Positions 1 through 7,876 of a stretch of DNA of 31,471 nucleotides are shown here, piece by piece. Made by a program: the position numbers and the translations under genes. The number at the start of each line of letters is the position of its first letter. The stretch's first letter is position 1. This stretch comes from CAZLMF01 sp964560565 (GTDB taxonomy: Bacteria > Bacillota > Clostridia > Oscillospirales > Ruminococcaceae), in NCBI GenBank assembly GCA_964560565.1, contig CAZLMF010000011.1, positions 1 through 31,471 of the forward strand, written 5' to 3'. The notes beneath the pieces were generated by a model. It was not told where the DNA came from. It did no database searches and saw only the letters and a list, made by a program, of their open reading frames with translations.

Positions 1-992
1 AGTTGAGTTAGAATAATTTGAGCATCGCCAACAACAGGGATTGCAGTATCAAGGTTTTTGCCGATTTCAGCAGGGTCAATGTCGATATGAACTACCTTTG
101 TGCGCTTTTCAAGGACGTTAGGAGTCGTAATTGCCCTATCCCCTACTCTTGCACCGACTATAATAAGTAAATCGCTATCATTGATTGCGATATTTGCTGA
201 CCTTGCGCCGTGCATACCAACCATTCCAAAGTTCAGCGGATGGTTAGTGGGCAGCACACCCACACCCATTAGGGTGGAGGTGACGGGAATATCGCACTGT
301 ATAGCAATGCGCTCAAGGCTTTCTCTTGCACTGCTGATGAAAACGCCTCCCCCTGCACATATAACAGGGCGGTGAGCGGCGTCAATTGCCTGCGCAACAC
401 GCTTAATCTGCAAATCGTTGCCACGAGTCGTGGGCTTATAACTGCGAATATCAACGCTTTCGGGATAGGAAAAATTAATCTCCGTGCGCTGAATATCAAT
501 GGGTATATCTATCAATACAGGCCCAGGTCTGCCTGTGCCTGCGATATAAAAGGCTTCTTTAAAGACTTTAGGCAGCTCCTGTGCGTTCTTGACCAAATAG
601 CTATGCTTTACAAACGGCTCTGCCGCCCCTGTAATATCCGCTTCTTGGAAAACATCTCGGCCGATAAGGTCACTTGAAACTTGCCCTGTTATAACCACCA
701 TAGGGACACTATCCATATAAGCGGTGGCTATTGCGGTGATAAGGTTCGTAGCGCCAGGCCCTGAAGTAGCAACGCATACCGCAGGACGTGAAGTCATTCT
801 GGCATAGCCGTTGGCGGCGTGGCCTGCATTTGCCTCATGGCGCACAAGAATATGCTCTATATTCGAGGATAAAAGCTCATCGTAAAAGGGGCATATTGCC
901 GCACCCGGATAGCCGAATATGGTGGTAATACCCTCAAGCTCCAAGCAGTGTACCATTGCTCTTGCGCAAGTCATGCTGTTAGCATTGCCCAT
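1..992 (-). CDS. ilvB: Acetolactate synthase large subunit, 5' part (runs off the left edge)
   Basis: Thiamine-diphosphate enzyme that condenses two pyruvates to acetolactate (or pyruvate plus 2-oxobutyrate), the first common step of valine, leucine and isoleucine synthesis. About 330 N-terminal residues are visible: the whole TPP-binding N-terminal domain and most of the central domain. The N-terminus carries the IFGYPGAA motif, and the catalytic glutamate is in VRHEANAGHAANGYAR (E53). Further on come SGPGATN, the DIPIDIQ segment and IIVGARVGDR. The start is ATG at 992, preceded by a GGAG site 10 nt upstream; a later in-frame ATG at 974 is less well placed. The catabolic homologue AlsS is possible, but the sequence reads as the biosynthetic type. 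The gene is divergent from the DUF815 operon. Its leader is only about 40 nt, so there is no room for a T-box or peptide attenuator. The C-terminus and any ilvN lie outside the window. Confidence 0.95.
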   Translation of the reverse strand, partial: MGNANSMTCARAMVHCLELEGITTIFGYPGAAICPFYDELLSSNIEHILVRHEANAGHAANGYARMTSRPAVCVATSGPGATNLITAIATAYMDSVPMVVITGQVSSDLIGRDVFQEADITGAAEPFVKHSYLVKNAQELPKVFKEAFYIAGTGRPGPVLIDIPIDIQRTEINFSYPESVDIRSYKPTTRGNDLQIKRVAQAIDAAHRPVICAGGGVFISSARESLERIAIQCDIPVTSTLMGVGVLPTNHPLNFGMVGMHGARSANIAINDSDLLIIVGARVGDRAITTPNVLEKRTKVVHIDIDPAEIGKNLDTAIPVVGDAQIILTQ

Positions 993-1039
993 TGTTCTCA
1001 CACTCCAAAACTATTTGCGGAAATTATCTATATTATTTT

Positions 1040-1068
1040 ATTATAAGACTAAAGCTTTAATACGTCAA
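1040..1068 (-). promoter_or_regulatory. Sigma-A promoter of ilvB
   Basis: On the minus strand, TTGACG (1063-1068) and TATAAT (1040-1045) are separated by 17 nt, which is near-consensus. The predicted start is about 1033, giving a leader of roughly 40 nt. The -35 box lies only 7 nt from the -35 box of the opposite promoter. Confidence 0.75.
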
Positions 1069-1075
1069 GGCTTAG

Positions 1076-1104
1076 TTGCAAAATACGGTGAAAAGAGGTA
1101 TAAT
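1076..1104 (+). promoter_or_regulatory. Sigma-A promoter of the DUF815 / binding-protein operon
   Basis: TTGCAA (1076-1081), a 17-nt spacer and a perfect TATAAT (1099-1104) precede the TTG start at 1150 by about 40 nt. It stands back-to-back with the ilvB promoter. Confidence 0.75.
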
Positions 1105-1149
1105 ATTTGCATATATATATTATTACAGAAAACGGAAGGAGAGAAATGG

Positions 1150-2364
1150 TTGGAAGTTTCATTTTTATCCTCTACACTTTGCGTTTTTAAGCTAGCAGAA
1201 AATTGCGATGCGCTAAAGCTGCTTTGTGAGATAGATAAGGCAAAATCCGCAGCAAAGGCTGTGAAGGCTTATACAAAGCTTATATCCATACTCCTTGAAA
1301 AGGGAAAAAGGTTGGGCGAATATTTGCATGATTGCGCACTTTTTGATGATAATATTTTTATGAGAATGAATTCTTATAATTTCACAAACAATACAGATGA
1401 AAACATTGTTTTAGCGGCAAAGCATGATTTAGAGGTGCTAAAGCTTATTTCAAGCCAAACTGCACATGAGGTAAAAGCTACCTTAGCAAAGCGCTTTCCT
1501 CAGCATGCGGCAGGGATTTTAGCTCTCCCTGAGCTTAATAGCAGTCTTGTAGAACTTGATTGGTCGGCGGAAAGCTTTGCTAAACACGCAAGGGAAAATG
1601 GCTTTGGCATTTATGCACGTTTTAAGGCTTTTGAGTTTACAGCAAGGGGCGAAATTGTGCCTATTGAGCGCCCTGATAGGATAAGACTTCATGAGCTAAA
1701 AAGCTATGAGGTGCAAAGGCAGAAAATTATAGATAATACCGAGGCGTTTTTAGCAGGACTCCCTGCAAGCAATGCGCTTTTATACGGCGACAGAGGGACG
1801 GGCAAGTCCTCAACGGTTAAAGCGCTTTTAAATGAATATTCAAGTCAGGGACTTAGGATTATACAGATTACAAAGTCCGCAGTTGGGAAGCTATCCGAGC
1901 TTATAAGGCTAATTGAGCCTATTGCGCTTAAATTCATAGTTTTCATTGATGACCTCACTTTTAATGAGGACGATGAGGACTTTGGTGTGCTAAAGGCGGC
2001 ATTGGAAGGATCACTTATTGCTCGCCCAGAAAACATAGTTATCTATGCCACCACTAACCGCCGTCACCTTGTTAAAGAAAGCTTTCAATCAAGGCAAGGC
2101 GATGAGGTTCACAGAGCTGACCAAATTGATGAAAGCCTCTCCCTTTCGGATAGGTTTGGATTGTATATTACCTTCAGTATCCCTGCAAGGGACGAGTATC
2201 TGCGCATTGTTGAAATGCTTGCCACAGATGCCAAGGTTAAAATGGACAAGGAAGTCCTTTTAAGCGCAGCGGAGCGTTTTGCACTGCAAAGAACAGGACG
2301 CTCCCCAAGAATTGCAAGGCAGTATATTGATACAGTCATTGCATTTTCAGTCAAAAGGAAATAA
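1150..2364 (+). CDS. DUF815 family AAA+ ATP-binding protein
   Basis: Predicted P-loop ATPase of the DUF815 (COG2607) family, 404 aa, cellular role unknown. Walker A is GDRGTGKS (about residues 213-220). Walker B is VFIDDL (D267-D268), followed by a sensor-like IVIYATTNRR and a C-terminal SDRFGLYITF segment typical of the family. The roughly 190-residue helical N-terminal part has no motif I recognise. The start is TTG at 1150, because AAGGAG at 1136-1141 sits 8 nt upstream and a good promoter lies at 1076-1104. The open frame extends upstream to 919, but that part would cover the promoter and the antisense ilvB coding region, so I exclude it. The gene is followed after 19 nt by a solute-binding lipoprotein gene and is probably co-transcribed with it. 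Confidence 0.88.
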   Translation: MEVSFLSSTLCVFKLAENCDALKLLCEIDKAKSAAKAVKAYTKLISILLEKGKRLGEYLHDCALFDDNIFMRMNSYNFTNNTDENIVLAAKHDLEVLKLISSQTAHEVKATLAKRFPQHAAGILALPELNSSLVELDWSAESFAKHARENGFGIYARFKAFEFTARGEIVPIERPDRIRLHELKSYEVQRQKIIDNTEAFLAGLPASNALLYGDRGTGKSSTVKALLNEYSSQGLRIIQITKSAVGKLSELIRLIEPIALKFIVFIDDLTFNEDDEDFGVLKAALEGSLIARPENIVIYATTNRRHLVKESFQSRQGDEVHRADQIDESLSLSDRFGLYITFSIPARDEYLRIVEMLATDAKVKMDKEVLLSAAERFALQRTGRSPRIARQYIDTVIAFSVKRK

Positions 2365-2383
2365 TAAGGAGTATTCAATTATA

Positions 2384-3325
2384 ATGATAAAGGGTAAAGT
2401 TTTTAGTATACTTTGCCTGCTAATTGCAGGCTTACTTATAACGACTGCATTTACCTCCTGCGAGCGGCCGCCTGATAGGGTCGAATCCGCTTCGCGTGAA
2501 TCGGTTGCTCCGCCCGAGCCATATCCTGTAAATGTGGGGGGGATTACCTTCGAGGAAAGCCCTCAGACTATTATAAGCCTTTCCCCCTATTTAACCGAGC
2601 TCGTTTTTGGGCTAGGGTATGGAAATCGCCTTGTAGGGGTAAGCAGCTACTGCGACTACCCTGAACAGGCAAAGGGAATTCAAAGCTTCGGCAGTGGTGC
2701 AAAGCCGGAAATAGACGCTATTATCGCCGCAAAGCCTGATTTACTGCTATGCCAAAGTGAGCTTTCGCTGATGGACAAATCTCAAGTTGAGGGGGCAGGG
2801 ATTAAGGTTTTGACCATTGCAGCACCGCCTACTATAAATGCAGTTTATCAAGCTTACACAAGCATTGCGGTAGTGGTAGAGGGCAAGGTAACAGCAGATG
2901 CGGCGGCAAGGAAGGTTTATACCGAGCTTGACACGAAGGTTTCGCAGATAATGGAAAAGGAATACCCCTTTGAAAGCTTTGTTTATATAGCCGCACCCAA
3001 TATGGCGATTGCCACAGCAGACACTCTTGAAAGTAATGTTTTATCGCTATTTGGAAGTAACATAGCAAATGATGGCGAAGCTCAGGGCTATGATTTCCCG
3101 CTTGCTAAAATTGTGGAGGCTGACCCTGATATAATTTTCCTTGCAAGCCCCATGACAATAGCAGACCTAAAGAGCAACGATAGCCTTTCTGCTTTATCAG
3201 CGGTTAAAGCAGGGAGAGTTTATGTAATAGACAACAAGCCCTTTGAGCGGCCAAGCATACGAATAATTGAACAGCTCACAACCATTGATGAAATGCTTTC
3301 GCCTGCCCAAACAGAAGCTCCATAG
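2384..3325 (+). CDS. ABC-transporter solute-binding lipoprotein (BtuF/FepB-type, helical backbone)
   Basis: Secreted lipoprotein of 313 aa resembling the cobalamin or iron-siderophore binding proteins of class III ABC importers. The N-terminus has a basic start, a hydrophobic stretch and a lipobox-like AFTSC, with the acylated cysteine at about residue 26. The next 30 residues are a Pro/Ser/Glu-rich linker. The body opens with the family's QTIISLSPYLTELVFGLG segment and contains GVSSYCDYP, the KPEIDAIIAAKPDLLL motif and a C-terminal DPDIIFLASP lobe. The start is ATG at 2384, with AAGGAG 12 nt upstream, a slightly long spacing. It is coupled to the DUF815 gene and no permease or ATPase gene is adjacent, so it must work with a distant transporter or have another role. 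The ligand cannot be told from sequence; vitamin B12 or haem/siderophore iron are the usual ones. Confidence 0.85.
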   Translation: MIKGKVFSILCLLIAGLLITTAFTSCERPPDRVESASRESVAPPEPYPVNVGGITFEESPQTIISLSPYLTELVFGLGYGNRLVGVSSYCDYPEQAKGIQSFGSGAKPEIDAIIAAKPDLLLCQSELSLMDKSQVEGAGIKVLTIAAPPTINAVYQAYTSIAVVVEGKVTADAAARKVYTELDTKVSQIMEKEYPFESFVYIAAPNMAIATADTLESNVLSLFGSNIANDGEAQGYDFPLAKIVEADPDIIFLASPMTIADLKSNDSLSALSAVKAGRVYVIDNKPFERPSIRIIEQLTTIDEMLSPAQTEAP

Positions 3326-3333
3326 AATTAAAG

Positions 3334-3371
3334 ACTTCCTAAGCACTAAAATGCTTAGGAAGTTGGTTTTT
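3334..3371 (+). terminator. Rho-independent terminator after the binding-protein gene
   Basis: Perfect 12-bp inverted repeat, ACTTCCTAAGCA (3334-3345) with TGCTTAGGAAGT (3352-3363), a 6-nt loop and then a T-rich tail. It ends the plus-strand operon. It also lies just past the minus-strand U32 stop, where it may act with a weaker tail. Confidence 0.9.
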
Positions 3372-5427
3372 ATAAAACACCTCGGTAATATAGCCCTCTT
3401 GTGAATTTACCCTCGGGCTTTATGCCTTTTTTGTAAGCGGAGATTATTTCGCTTATTTGCTGTGAGCTTTCATCTTGAAAGCGTAGAGTATAAAAGTCCA
3501 CATTCTTGATTTCTCGTAGCCTGTCCGCCATATAGAGCACATCGCTGTTTAGTATTTCGGCATAGTCATCGGTGCAATATACGGGGAAAACTCTCCCTGT
3601 GCGGTCATAAAGGGAATGCTTGCAGTTTTGACATCCTATTGCTTGCTTTAAAGGGCAGTTTACGGTAAGCATTACGGGCAAATGCCCGTGGCAAATAACG
3701 CCGATAGGGATTGGACTTTTAATGGCCGCAATTTGCTCAAGCGTAAGCTCAAAGGAAAGCGTGGCATCGCAAACACCGTTTTCCGCAAGGGCTGAAAGGG
3801 CAAGGGAGTTTGTGGCGTTTAGCCCAAAGCCGCCGAAAACTTGAATGTTTTCGTGGGTTTCATTAAGCTTTTTAAGAGCGGAAATATGGGCGTAGTTTGT
3901 GCATTCAAACCTAGGAAATCCCTGTGAAATTGCAAGGTTTATCCTATCTAGCAACAATTTTTCATTGCTTGTGTAGCGAGGAAGTGATAAAATAGTTTTA
4001 TCCTTATTGGAATAGTCGGATAACTTGTCTACCTCAGCGATAGGGATTATGACATACTCAAGCTTGGTAGTATCCAATCCTTGAAGCTGTGAGGCGCTAG
4101 TTACCGATACTCTAAGCTTTGGACTCTTGGGAACATCTCTTTCCAAAGGTTCAACACTCTCATTTACAGGTTGCTTTACAGTGGTGTTGCGCTGAGTGCG
4201 CAGTTGGTCTAGCTTATCTGTTGCTTGCCTGCGAAGCTCGTTTAGCGACGAAACAGGCAGCATTAGGCCATCGTCAATTTTTGCGCTAAAGTCGGTAAGC
4301 TCGTATATGGTGTCCCCAAGCTTTGAAAGCTTTGACTTTGCTTGCTCAAAGTCGGTGGGGTGGTTTATAGCAAGCTGTGGAACATCCCCAAAAGCGCAAA
4401 CGCTATTACCATTGGAATCTGTCATTGTAAGGGAAGAGGGTTTTTCACTCTCTAAAGTAAAGTCAACGGACACATCCACAAGCTTTGCCTCCTTGCGATA
4501 AAGCTGTGCAAGGCTTGGTAACACATCATTTGCGGAAACTACATTATCACGATTTCGCACACCGAACATTTCACTGCCCTTTTTCGAGGTGAAGTAGCCA
4601 TCGGTAAAGCCACTGCGGGAAAACACCGCTTTAAGGGTATCCATATCGGGTTGCTCGCCCTTAATAGCCGCTTTGCAGGCGGTCACAGCCGCCGCCACAT
4701 ATTCTGGGCGCTTCATTCTCCCCTCAATTTTAAGTGAAGTTACGCCAATTTCCATAAGCCTTTGAATATGAGGTATAATGGACAAATCCTTTAGTGATAG
4801 ATCGTAGCGTTCCTTGCCCTGCTCCGCTGAAAAGGGCAAGCGGCAAGCTTGTGCGCAAAGTCCTCGGTTAGCACTGCGAGAGCCTATAAGGGCGCTCATA
4901 TAGCATTGCCCCGATACGGACATACATAGCGCACCGTGGACAAAAACTTCTGTTTCAATGCCAAGGCTTGTTACCTCGCTTAGCTGTGCATCACTCATTT
5001 CACGAGCAAGGACAACTCTTGAAAAGCCGTTTTCTCGAGCAAACTGCGCACCGTGCTTGCTATGGATTGACATTTGCGTTGAGGCATGGAGGGGAAAATC
5101 AGGGAAAAGCTTGCGGATTAGGCAGCTTGTCCCCAAGTCCTGCACTATAAGGGCATCAACCCCAATTTCTCCGCTATAATAAAGTGCTTTTTCAAGTTCA
5201 CTGCGCTGTTTATCGAAAGCTAATGTATTGATTGTTTGATATATTTTCACGCCACATTTGTGGGCAAGGTTTACTGCCTCTTTAAGTTCGTCATTATCGA
5301 AGTTTGCGGCATTTTGGCGGGCGGAAAAGTCCTTGCCGCCTAAGTAAACGGCGTTTGCGCCGCAACGGATTGCGGCCACAAGCGCCTCCATGCTCCCAGC
5401 TGGAGCGAGTATTTCAAGGGTATTCAT
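3370..5427 (-). CDS. U32 family protein (collagenase-like / RlhA-type)
   Basis: Large U32-family protein, 685 aa. Despite the name 'peptidase U32', characterised members such as E. coli RlhA and TrhP are needed for tRNA or 23S rRNA C/U hydroxylation. The N-terminal TIM-barrel half starts with LEILAPAG and contains the family signature EVFVHGALCMSVSGQC. Four cysteines spaced C-x6-C-x15-C-x3-C (about residues 168, 175, 191, 195) suit an Fe-S cluster. The C-terminal half resembles the RlhA-type extension (DUF3656-like) and has a further Cys pair in GCQNCKH. It follows murC with an 8-nt gap if ATG 5427 is the start. A TTG at 5439 that overlaps the murC stop by 4 nt is the alternative. I prefer the ATG because homologues begin only a few residues before LAPAG; neither start has an ideally spaced Shine-Dalgarno. 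Exact substrate unknown. Confidence 0.88.
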   Translation of the reverse strand: MNTLEILAPAGSMEALVAAIRCGANAVYLGGKDFSARQNAANFDNDELKEAVNLAHKCGVKIYQTINTLAFDKQRSELEKALYYSGEIGVDALIVQDLGTSCLIRKLFPDFPLHASTQMSIHSKHGAQFARENGFSRVVLAREMSDAQLSEVTSLGIETEVFVHGALCMSVSGQCYMSALIGSRSANRGLCAQACRLPFSAEQGKERYDLSLKDLSIIPHIQRLMEIGVTSLKIEGRMKRPEYVAAAVTACKAAIKGEQPDMDTLKAVFSRSGFTDGYFTSKKGSEMFGVRNRDNVVSANDVLPSLAQLYRKEAKLVDVSVDFTLESEKPSSLTMTDSNGNSVCAFGDVPQLAINHPTDFEQAKSKLSKLGDTIYELTDFSAKIDDGLMLPVSSLNELRRQATDKLDQLRTQRNTTVKQPVNESVEPLERDVPKSPKLRVSVTSASQLQGLDTTKLEYVIIPIAEVDKLSDYSNKDKTILSLPRYTSNEKLLLDRINLAISQGFPRFECTNYAHISALKKLNETHENIQVFGGFGLNATNSLALSALAENGVCDATLSFELTLEQIAAIKSPIPIGVICHGHLPVMLTVNCPLKQAIGCQNCKHSLYDRTGRVFPVYCTDDYAEILNSDVLYMADRLREIKNVDFYTLRFQDESSQQISEIISAYKKGIKPEGKFTRGLYYRGVL

Positions 5428-5435
5428 TTTATGGG

Positions 5436-6818
5436 TCAACCTGCCTTATTCTTTAACTTTTTAATAATAATCTTTGCTACCTTATAGACATCTCCGCAAC
5501 CAAGGGTTATAATTAGGTCACCTACTTTTGCATTTTCACAAACATAGTCGGCAACCTGTTCAAAGGTTTCAAACCATTCGCAGCCGCTAATTTTGTTAGC
5601 AAGGTCTGCCGAATATATATTGTAGGTATTTTTCTCTCTGCTGCCCATTATTTCGGTTAGAACAACCTTATCCGCAATACTAAGGGCATCGGCAAAGTCA
5701 TCAAGGAGCATTGCAGTCCTCGAATAGGTAAAGGGTTGAAAAACCGCCCATACCCTATTAAAGCTCATTGCCTTTGCCGCACGAAGAGTAACAGCAAGCT
5801 CTGTTGGATGGTGTGCATAGTCATCCACGACGGTAATGCCATGCTCTACCCCAAGCTTTTCAAAGCGTCTGCCTGTTCCGTGAAAGCCTGCAAGTCCTGC
5901 CACTAAAGCGGAACAATCCGCACCGCATTCCAAGGCGGCGGCACAGGAGGCAACGGCGTTTAGGACATTATGCTCCCCTGCCACATGAATTGTGATTGGA
6001 GTCAGCATTTTCCCCTTGTACATTAGCTCAAAGCTATACTCAAGGTCGGAGATTTGGCGGATACTTTGGGGATAATAGTCATTGCTATCCTTAAACCCAA
6101 ATGTGATGAGCTTTTTGTCACTCATATCAGCGGCATTTACTGCCTGCATGGTATTTGAATCATCACCATTTGCGATTATAGTTCCTGTGGTTTTGGATAT
6201 GAATTTCGTGAAGGAGGCGATAATATTTTCAAGTGTGCCGAAGTAGTCGAGGTGGTCGGCATCAATATTGAGTATTACCGCGACAGCAGGGGTTAGAGTA
6301 AGAAAGCTATCCTTAAACTCACAAGCCTCAACTGTTATTATTTCACTTTTCCCTGCTCGCCCACTGCCCCCAATGGCAGGCAGTTTGCCGCCTATTACAG
6401 CGGAGGGATCAATCCCGCCCTCGAGAAGGATTTGCGTCACCATGCCGGTAGCTGTGGTTTTGCCATGGGTGCCGGATATACAAAGGGACTTCTTATACCT
6501 ATCAGCAATTAAAGCAAGCATTTCACTGCGGTATAGCAGGGGCACACCACTTTCTTTTGCGGCGATAAGCTCCGGGTTATCATCCATAATTGCTGCAGTG
6601 CATACAATAATGTCAGCGCCTTCGATATTTTCAGCACGCTGCCCAAGCATTACGGGTATTCCCATTTCTCGCACAGTGTTTAAGGTATCCGTTTCGTTAT
6701 TGTCAGAGCCTGTGAGGAAATATCCCCAACCATGCAGTATCTGCGCTAAGGGGAACATTCCAGAACCGCCGATGCCGATAAAATGCACATGCTTTTTTCC
6801 GTTTAAATAATCATTCAT
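5436..6818 (-). CDS. murC: UDP-N-acetylmuramate--L-alanine ligase
   Basis: ATP-dependent cytoplasmic ligase adding L-alanine to UDP-MurNAc, the first peptide-stem step of peptidoglycan synthesis. The protein is 460 aa, normal for the family. The N-terminal UDP-binding Rossmann domain has HFIGIGGSGM, and the central ATP-binding loop is GTHGKTTAT (about residues 116-124). The Mur-ligase signature regions DADHLDYFG, AGEHNVLNA and DDYAHHPTE follow. The C-terminal domain contains FQPFTYSRT and ends near LGCGDVYK. The start is ATG at 6818, with GGTGG about 6 nt upstream. It is first of a two-gene operon with the U32 gene and divergent from spoVG. Confidence 0.97.
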   Translation of the reverse strand: MNDYLNGKKHVHFIGIGGSGMFPLAQILHGWGYFLTGSDNNETDTLNTVREMGIPVMLGQRAENIEGADIIVCTAAIMDDNPELIAAKESGVPLLYRSEMLALIADRYKKSLCISGTHGKTTATGMVTQILLEGGIDPSAVIGGKLPAIGGSGRAGKSEIITVEACEFKDSFLTLTPAVAVILNIDADHLDYFGTLENIIASFTKFISKTTGTIIANGDDSNTMQAVNAADMSDKKLITFGFKDSNDYYPQSIRQISDLEYSFELMYKGKMLTPITIHVAGEHNVLNAVASCAAALECGADCSALVAGLAGFHGTGRRFEKLGVEHGITVVDDYAHHPTELAVTLRAAKAMSFNRVWAVFQPFTYSRTAMLLDDFADALSIADKVVLTEIMGSREKNTYNIYSADLANKISGCEWFETFEQVADYVCENAKVGDLIITLGCGDVYKVAKIIIKKLKNKAG

Positions 6819-6887
6819 TTAGAACACCACCATATTTCATAATAACCATACTAAGTATATTGCAGGCGCAGAAAAAATAATCGCCGT

Positions 6888-6915
6888 AGTATAAATTTAA
6901 CAACAAAGCAGACAA
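6888..6915 (-). promoter_or_regulatory. Possible sigma-A promoter of murC
   Basis: On the minus strand, TTGTCT (6910-6915), a 16-nt spacer and TATACT (6888-6893) lie about 70 nt upstream of the murC ATG. It has two mismatches in the -35 box, so the call is moderate. It shares the roughly 127-nt murC/spoVG divergent region. I could not find a convincing spoVG promoter there. Confidence 0.45.
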
Positions 6916-6945
6916 TACTATCAAAGAACGCAACAGGAGGAAGCT

Positions 6946-7251
6946 ATGGAAATCAGCGACATCAGAATCAGGAAAATACTTCATGAGGGCAGATTGCGTG
7001 CAGTCGTATCTCTCACCGTGGATGAACAGCTTGCTGTTCACGACATCAAGATTGTGCAAGGTGAGGAAAGACTTTTTGTGGCAATGCCCAGCCGACGTGA
7101 CGAAAGCGGAGTTTTCCGTGATATTGTTCACCCAATCACCGCTGAGGCAAGACATGAAATGGAGGTAAGAATCCTCGATGCATACCATGAGCATTTAGCA
7201 GGCATTGAAGAGGATACCAACGAAGCTTCAGGGGATGAAGCAAACCAATAA
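6946..7251 (+). CDS. spoVG: Septation / sporulation regulator SpoVG
   Basis: Small conserved protein of 101 aa. In Bacillus it affects asymmetric septation, and in other Firmicutes it binds nucleic acid and modulates many genes. The N-terminus MEISDIRIRKI, the central AVVSLTVDEQLAVHDIKIV and the strongly conserved FVAMPSRR are all typical, as is DIVHPITAEAR. The last 20 residues are an acidic, variable tail. The start is ATG at 6946, with AGGAGG 6 nt upstream. It is monocistronic, between the divergent murC operon and its own terminator. It supports a Firmicutes lineage but does not prove sporulation. Confidence 0.96.
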   Translation: MEISDIRIRKILHEGRLRAVVSLTVDEQLAVHDIKIVQGEERLFVAMPSRRDESGVFRDIVHPITAEARHEMEVRILDAYHEHLAGIEEDTNEASGDEANQ

Positions 7252-7275
7252 CTATAATATAGTTTAAGTAAACAG

Positions 7276-7302
7276 AGGGAACGCTGAATGCGTTCCCTTT
7301 TT
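7276..7302 (+). terminator. Rho-independent terminator of spoVG
   Basis: Nine-bp perfect stem AGGGAACGC (7276-7284) / GCGTTCCCT (7290-7298), 5-nt loop TGAAT and a T5 tail. It lies between convergent spoVG and the Nudix gene. The minus-strand tail is poor, so it mainly serves spoVG. Confidence 0.92.
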
Positions 7303-7306
7303 GCGT

Positions 7307-7876
7307 TTATTTTTTTGATAGTTTCATATTGACCTTTAGTAGAGCGATTTGAGTTTTAGCGTCCTTGATTTCACCCTCTACAACCATTTTTACCGCCTCT
7401 ATAAAGGGTATGCGCTCAACTTCCAAAAATTCGTCCTCGTCAAGGTTTTGCGCTTGCTGATGTAAAGAGGTCGCAAGATAGATATAGATGACCTCGTTTA
7501 GGTAGGCAGGTGAGGGGTAAAGCTCCCCTATAAAATCGAAACAGTCAGCTGTGCAGCCCGTCTCCTCTAGTAGCTCTCGCCTAGCGCAAACCGCAGGGTC
7601 TTCGCCGTATTCAAGCTTTCCTGCCGGTATCTCCAAAAGCGCTTTGCTATAAGGATAGCGAAACTGGCGCACCATAAGGACATCTCCATTGTCGGTTAGA
7701 GGGACTACGCATACTCCTCCAGGATGCAGTACAACCTCACGAAAAGCCTTACTGCCGTTTTCAAGGAGGACAGTGTCCTTTTTAACGGAGATAATTCTGC
7801 CGTCGTAAATAGGTTGACTTTCAAGGGTTTTTTCTTGCAAATGGGGAGCATTATTATCTGACATACTATTTTTCAT
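7307..7876 (-). CDS. Nudix hydrolase, ADP-ribose pyrophosphatase type
   Basis: Probable cytoplasmic ADP-ribose pyrophosphatase (NudF/YqkG-like), which cleaves ADP-ribose to AMP and ribose 5-phosphate. The complete Nudix box begins GKLEYGEDPAVCARREL and continues LEETGC (about residues 86-108), with the metal-binding REXXEE core. The upstream LLEIPAG strand and the EVVLHPGGVCVVPL segment are typical of this subfamily. Length is 189 aa from ATG 7876, which has a weak GGCGG site 8 nt upstream and overlaps the YfhO gene by 11 nt. ATG 7864, one base after the YfhO stop, is equally possible. A longer frame to 7921 lies inside YfhO and is unlikely. It is translationally coupled to the YfhO gene, with no obvious functional link. 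Confidence 0.9.
   Translation of the reverse strand: MKNSMSDNNAPHLQEKTLESQPIYDGRIISVKKDTVLLENGSKAFREVVLHPGGVCVVPLTDNGDVLMVRQFRYPYSKALLEIPAGKLEYGEDPAVCARRELLEETGCTADCFDFIGELYPSPAYLNEVIYIYLATSLHQQAQNLDEDEFLEVERIPFIEAVKMVVEGEIKDAKTQIALLKVNMKLSKK

Noticed and set aside
993..1039. T-box or peptide attenuator for ilvB
   Set aside because: The leader is only about 40 nt with no terminator hairpin or Leu/Ile/Val codon run.
919..1149. N-terminal extension of the DUF815 frame
   Set aside because: It covers the divergent promoters and the antisense ilvB start and has no ribosome binding site; TTG 1150 has an ideal one.
6268..6810. 180-codon plus-strand frame
   Set aside because: Antisense of murC with no ribosome binding site or recognisable domain.
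6851..6900. Sigma-H promoter for spoVG
   Set aside because: An AGG-containing stretch and an A-run recall the Bacillus spoVG promoter, but the -10 motif and spacing do not fit.
6811..7194. 127-codon minus-strand frame over spoVG
   Set aside because: It lies antisense to spoVG and the intergenic region, has no family features, and spoVG is unambiguous.
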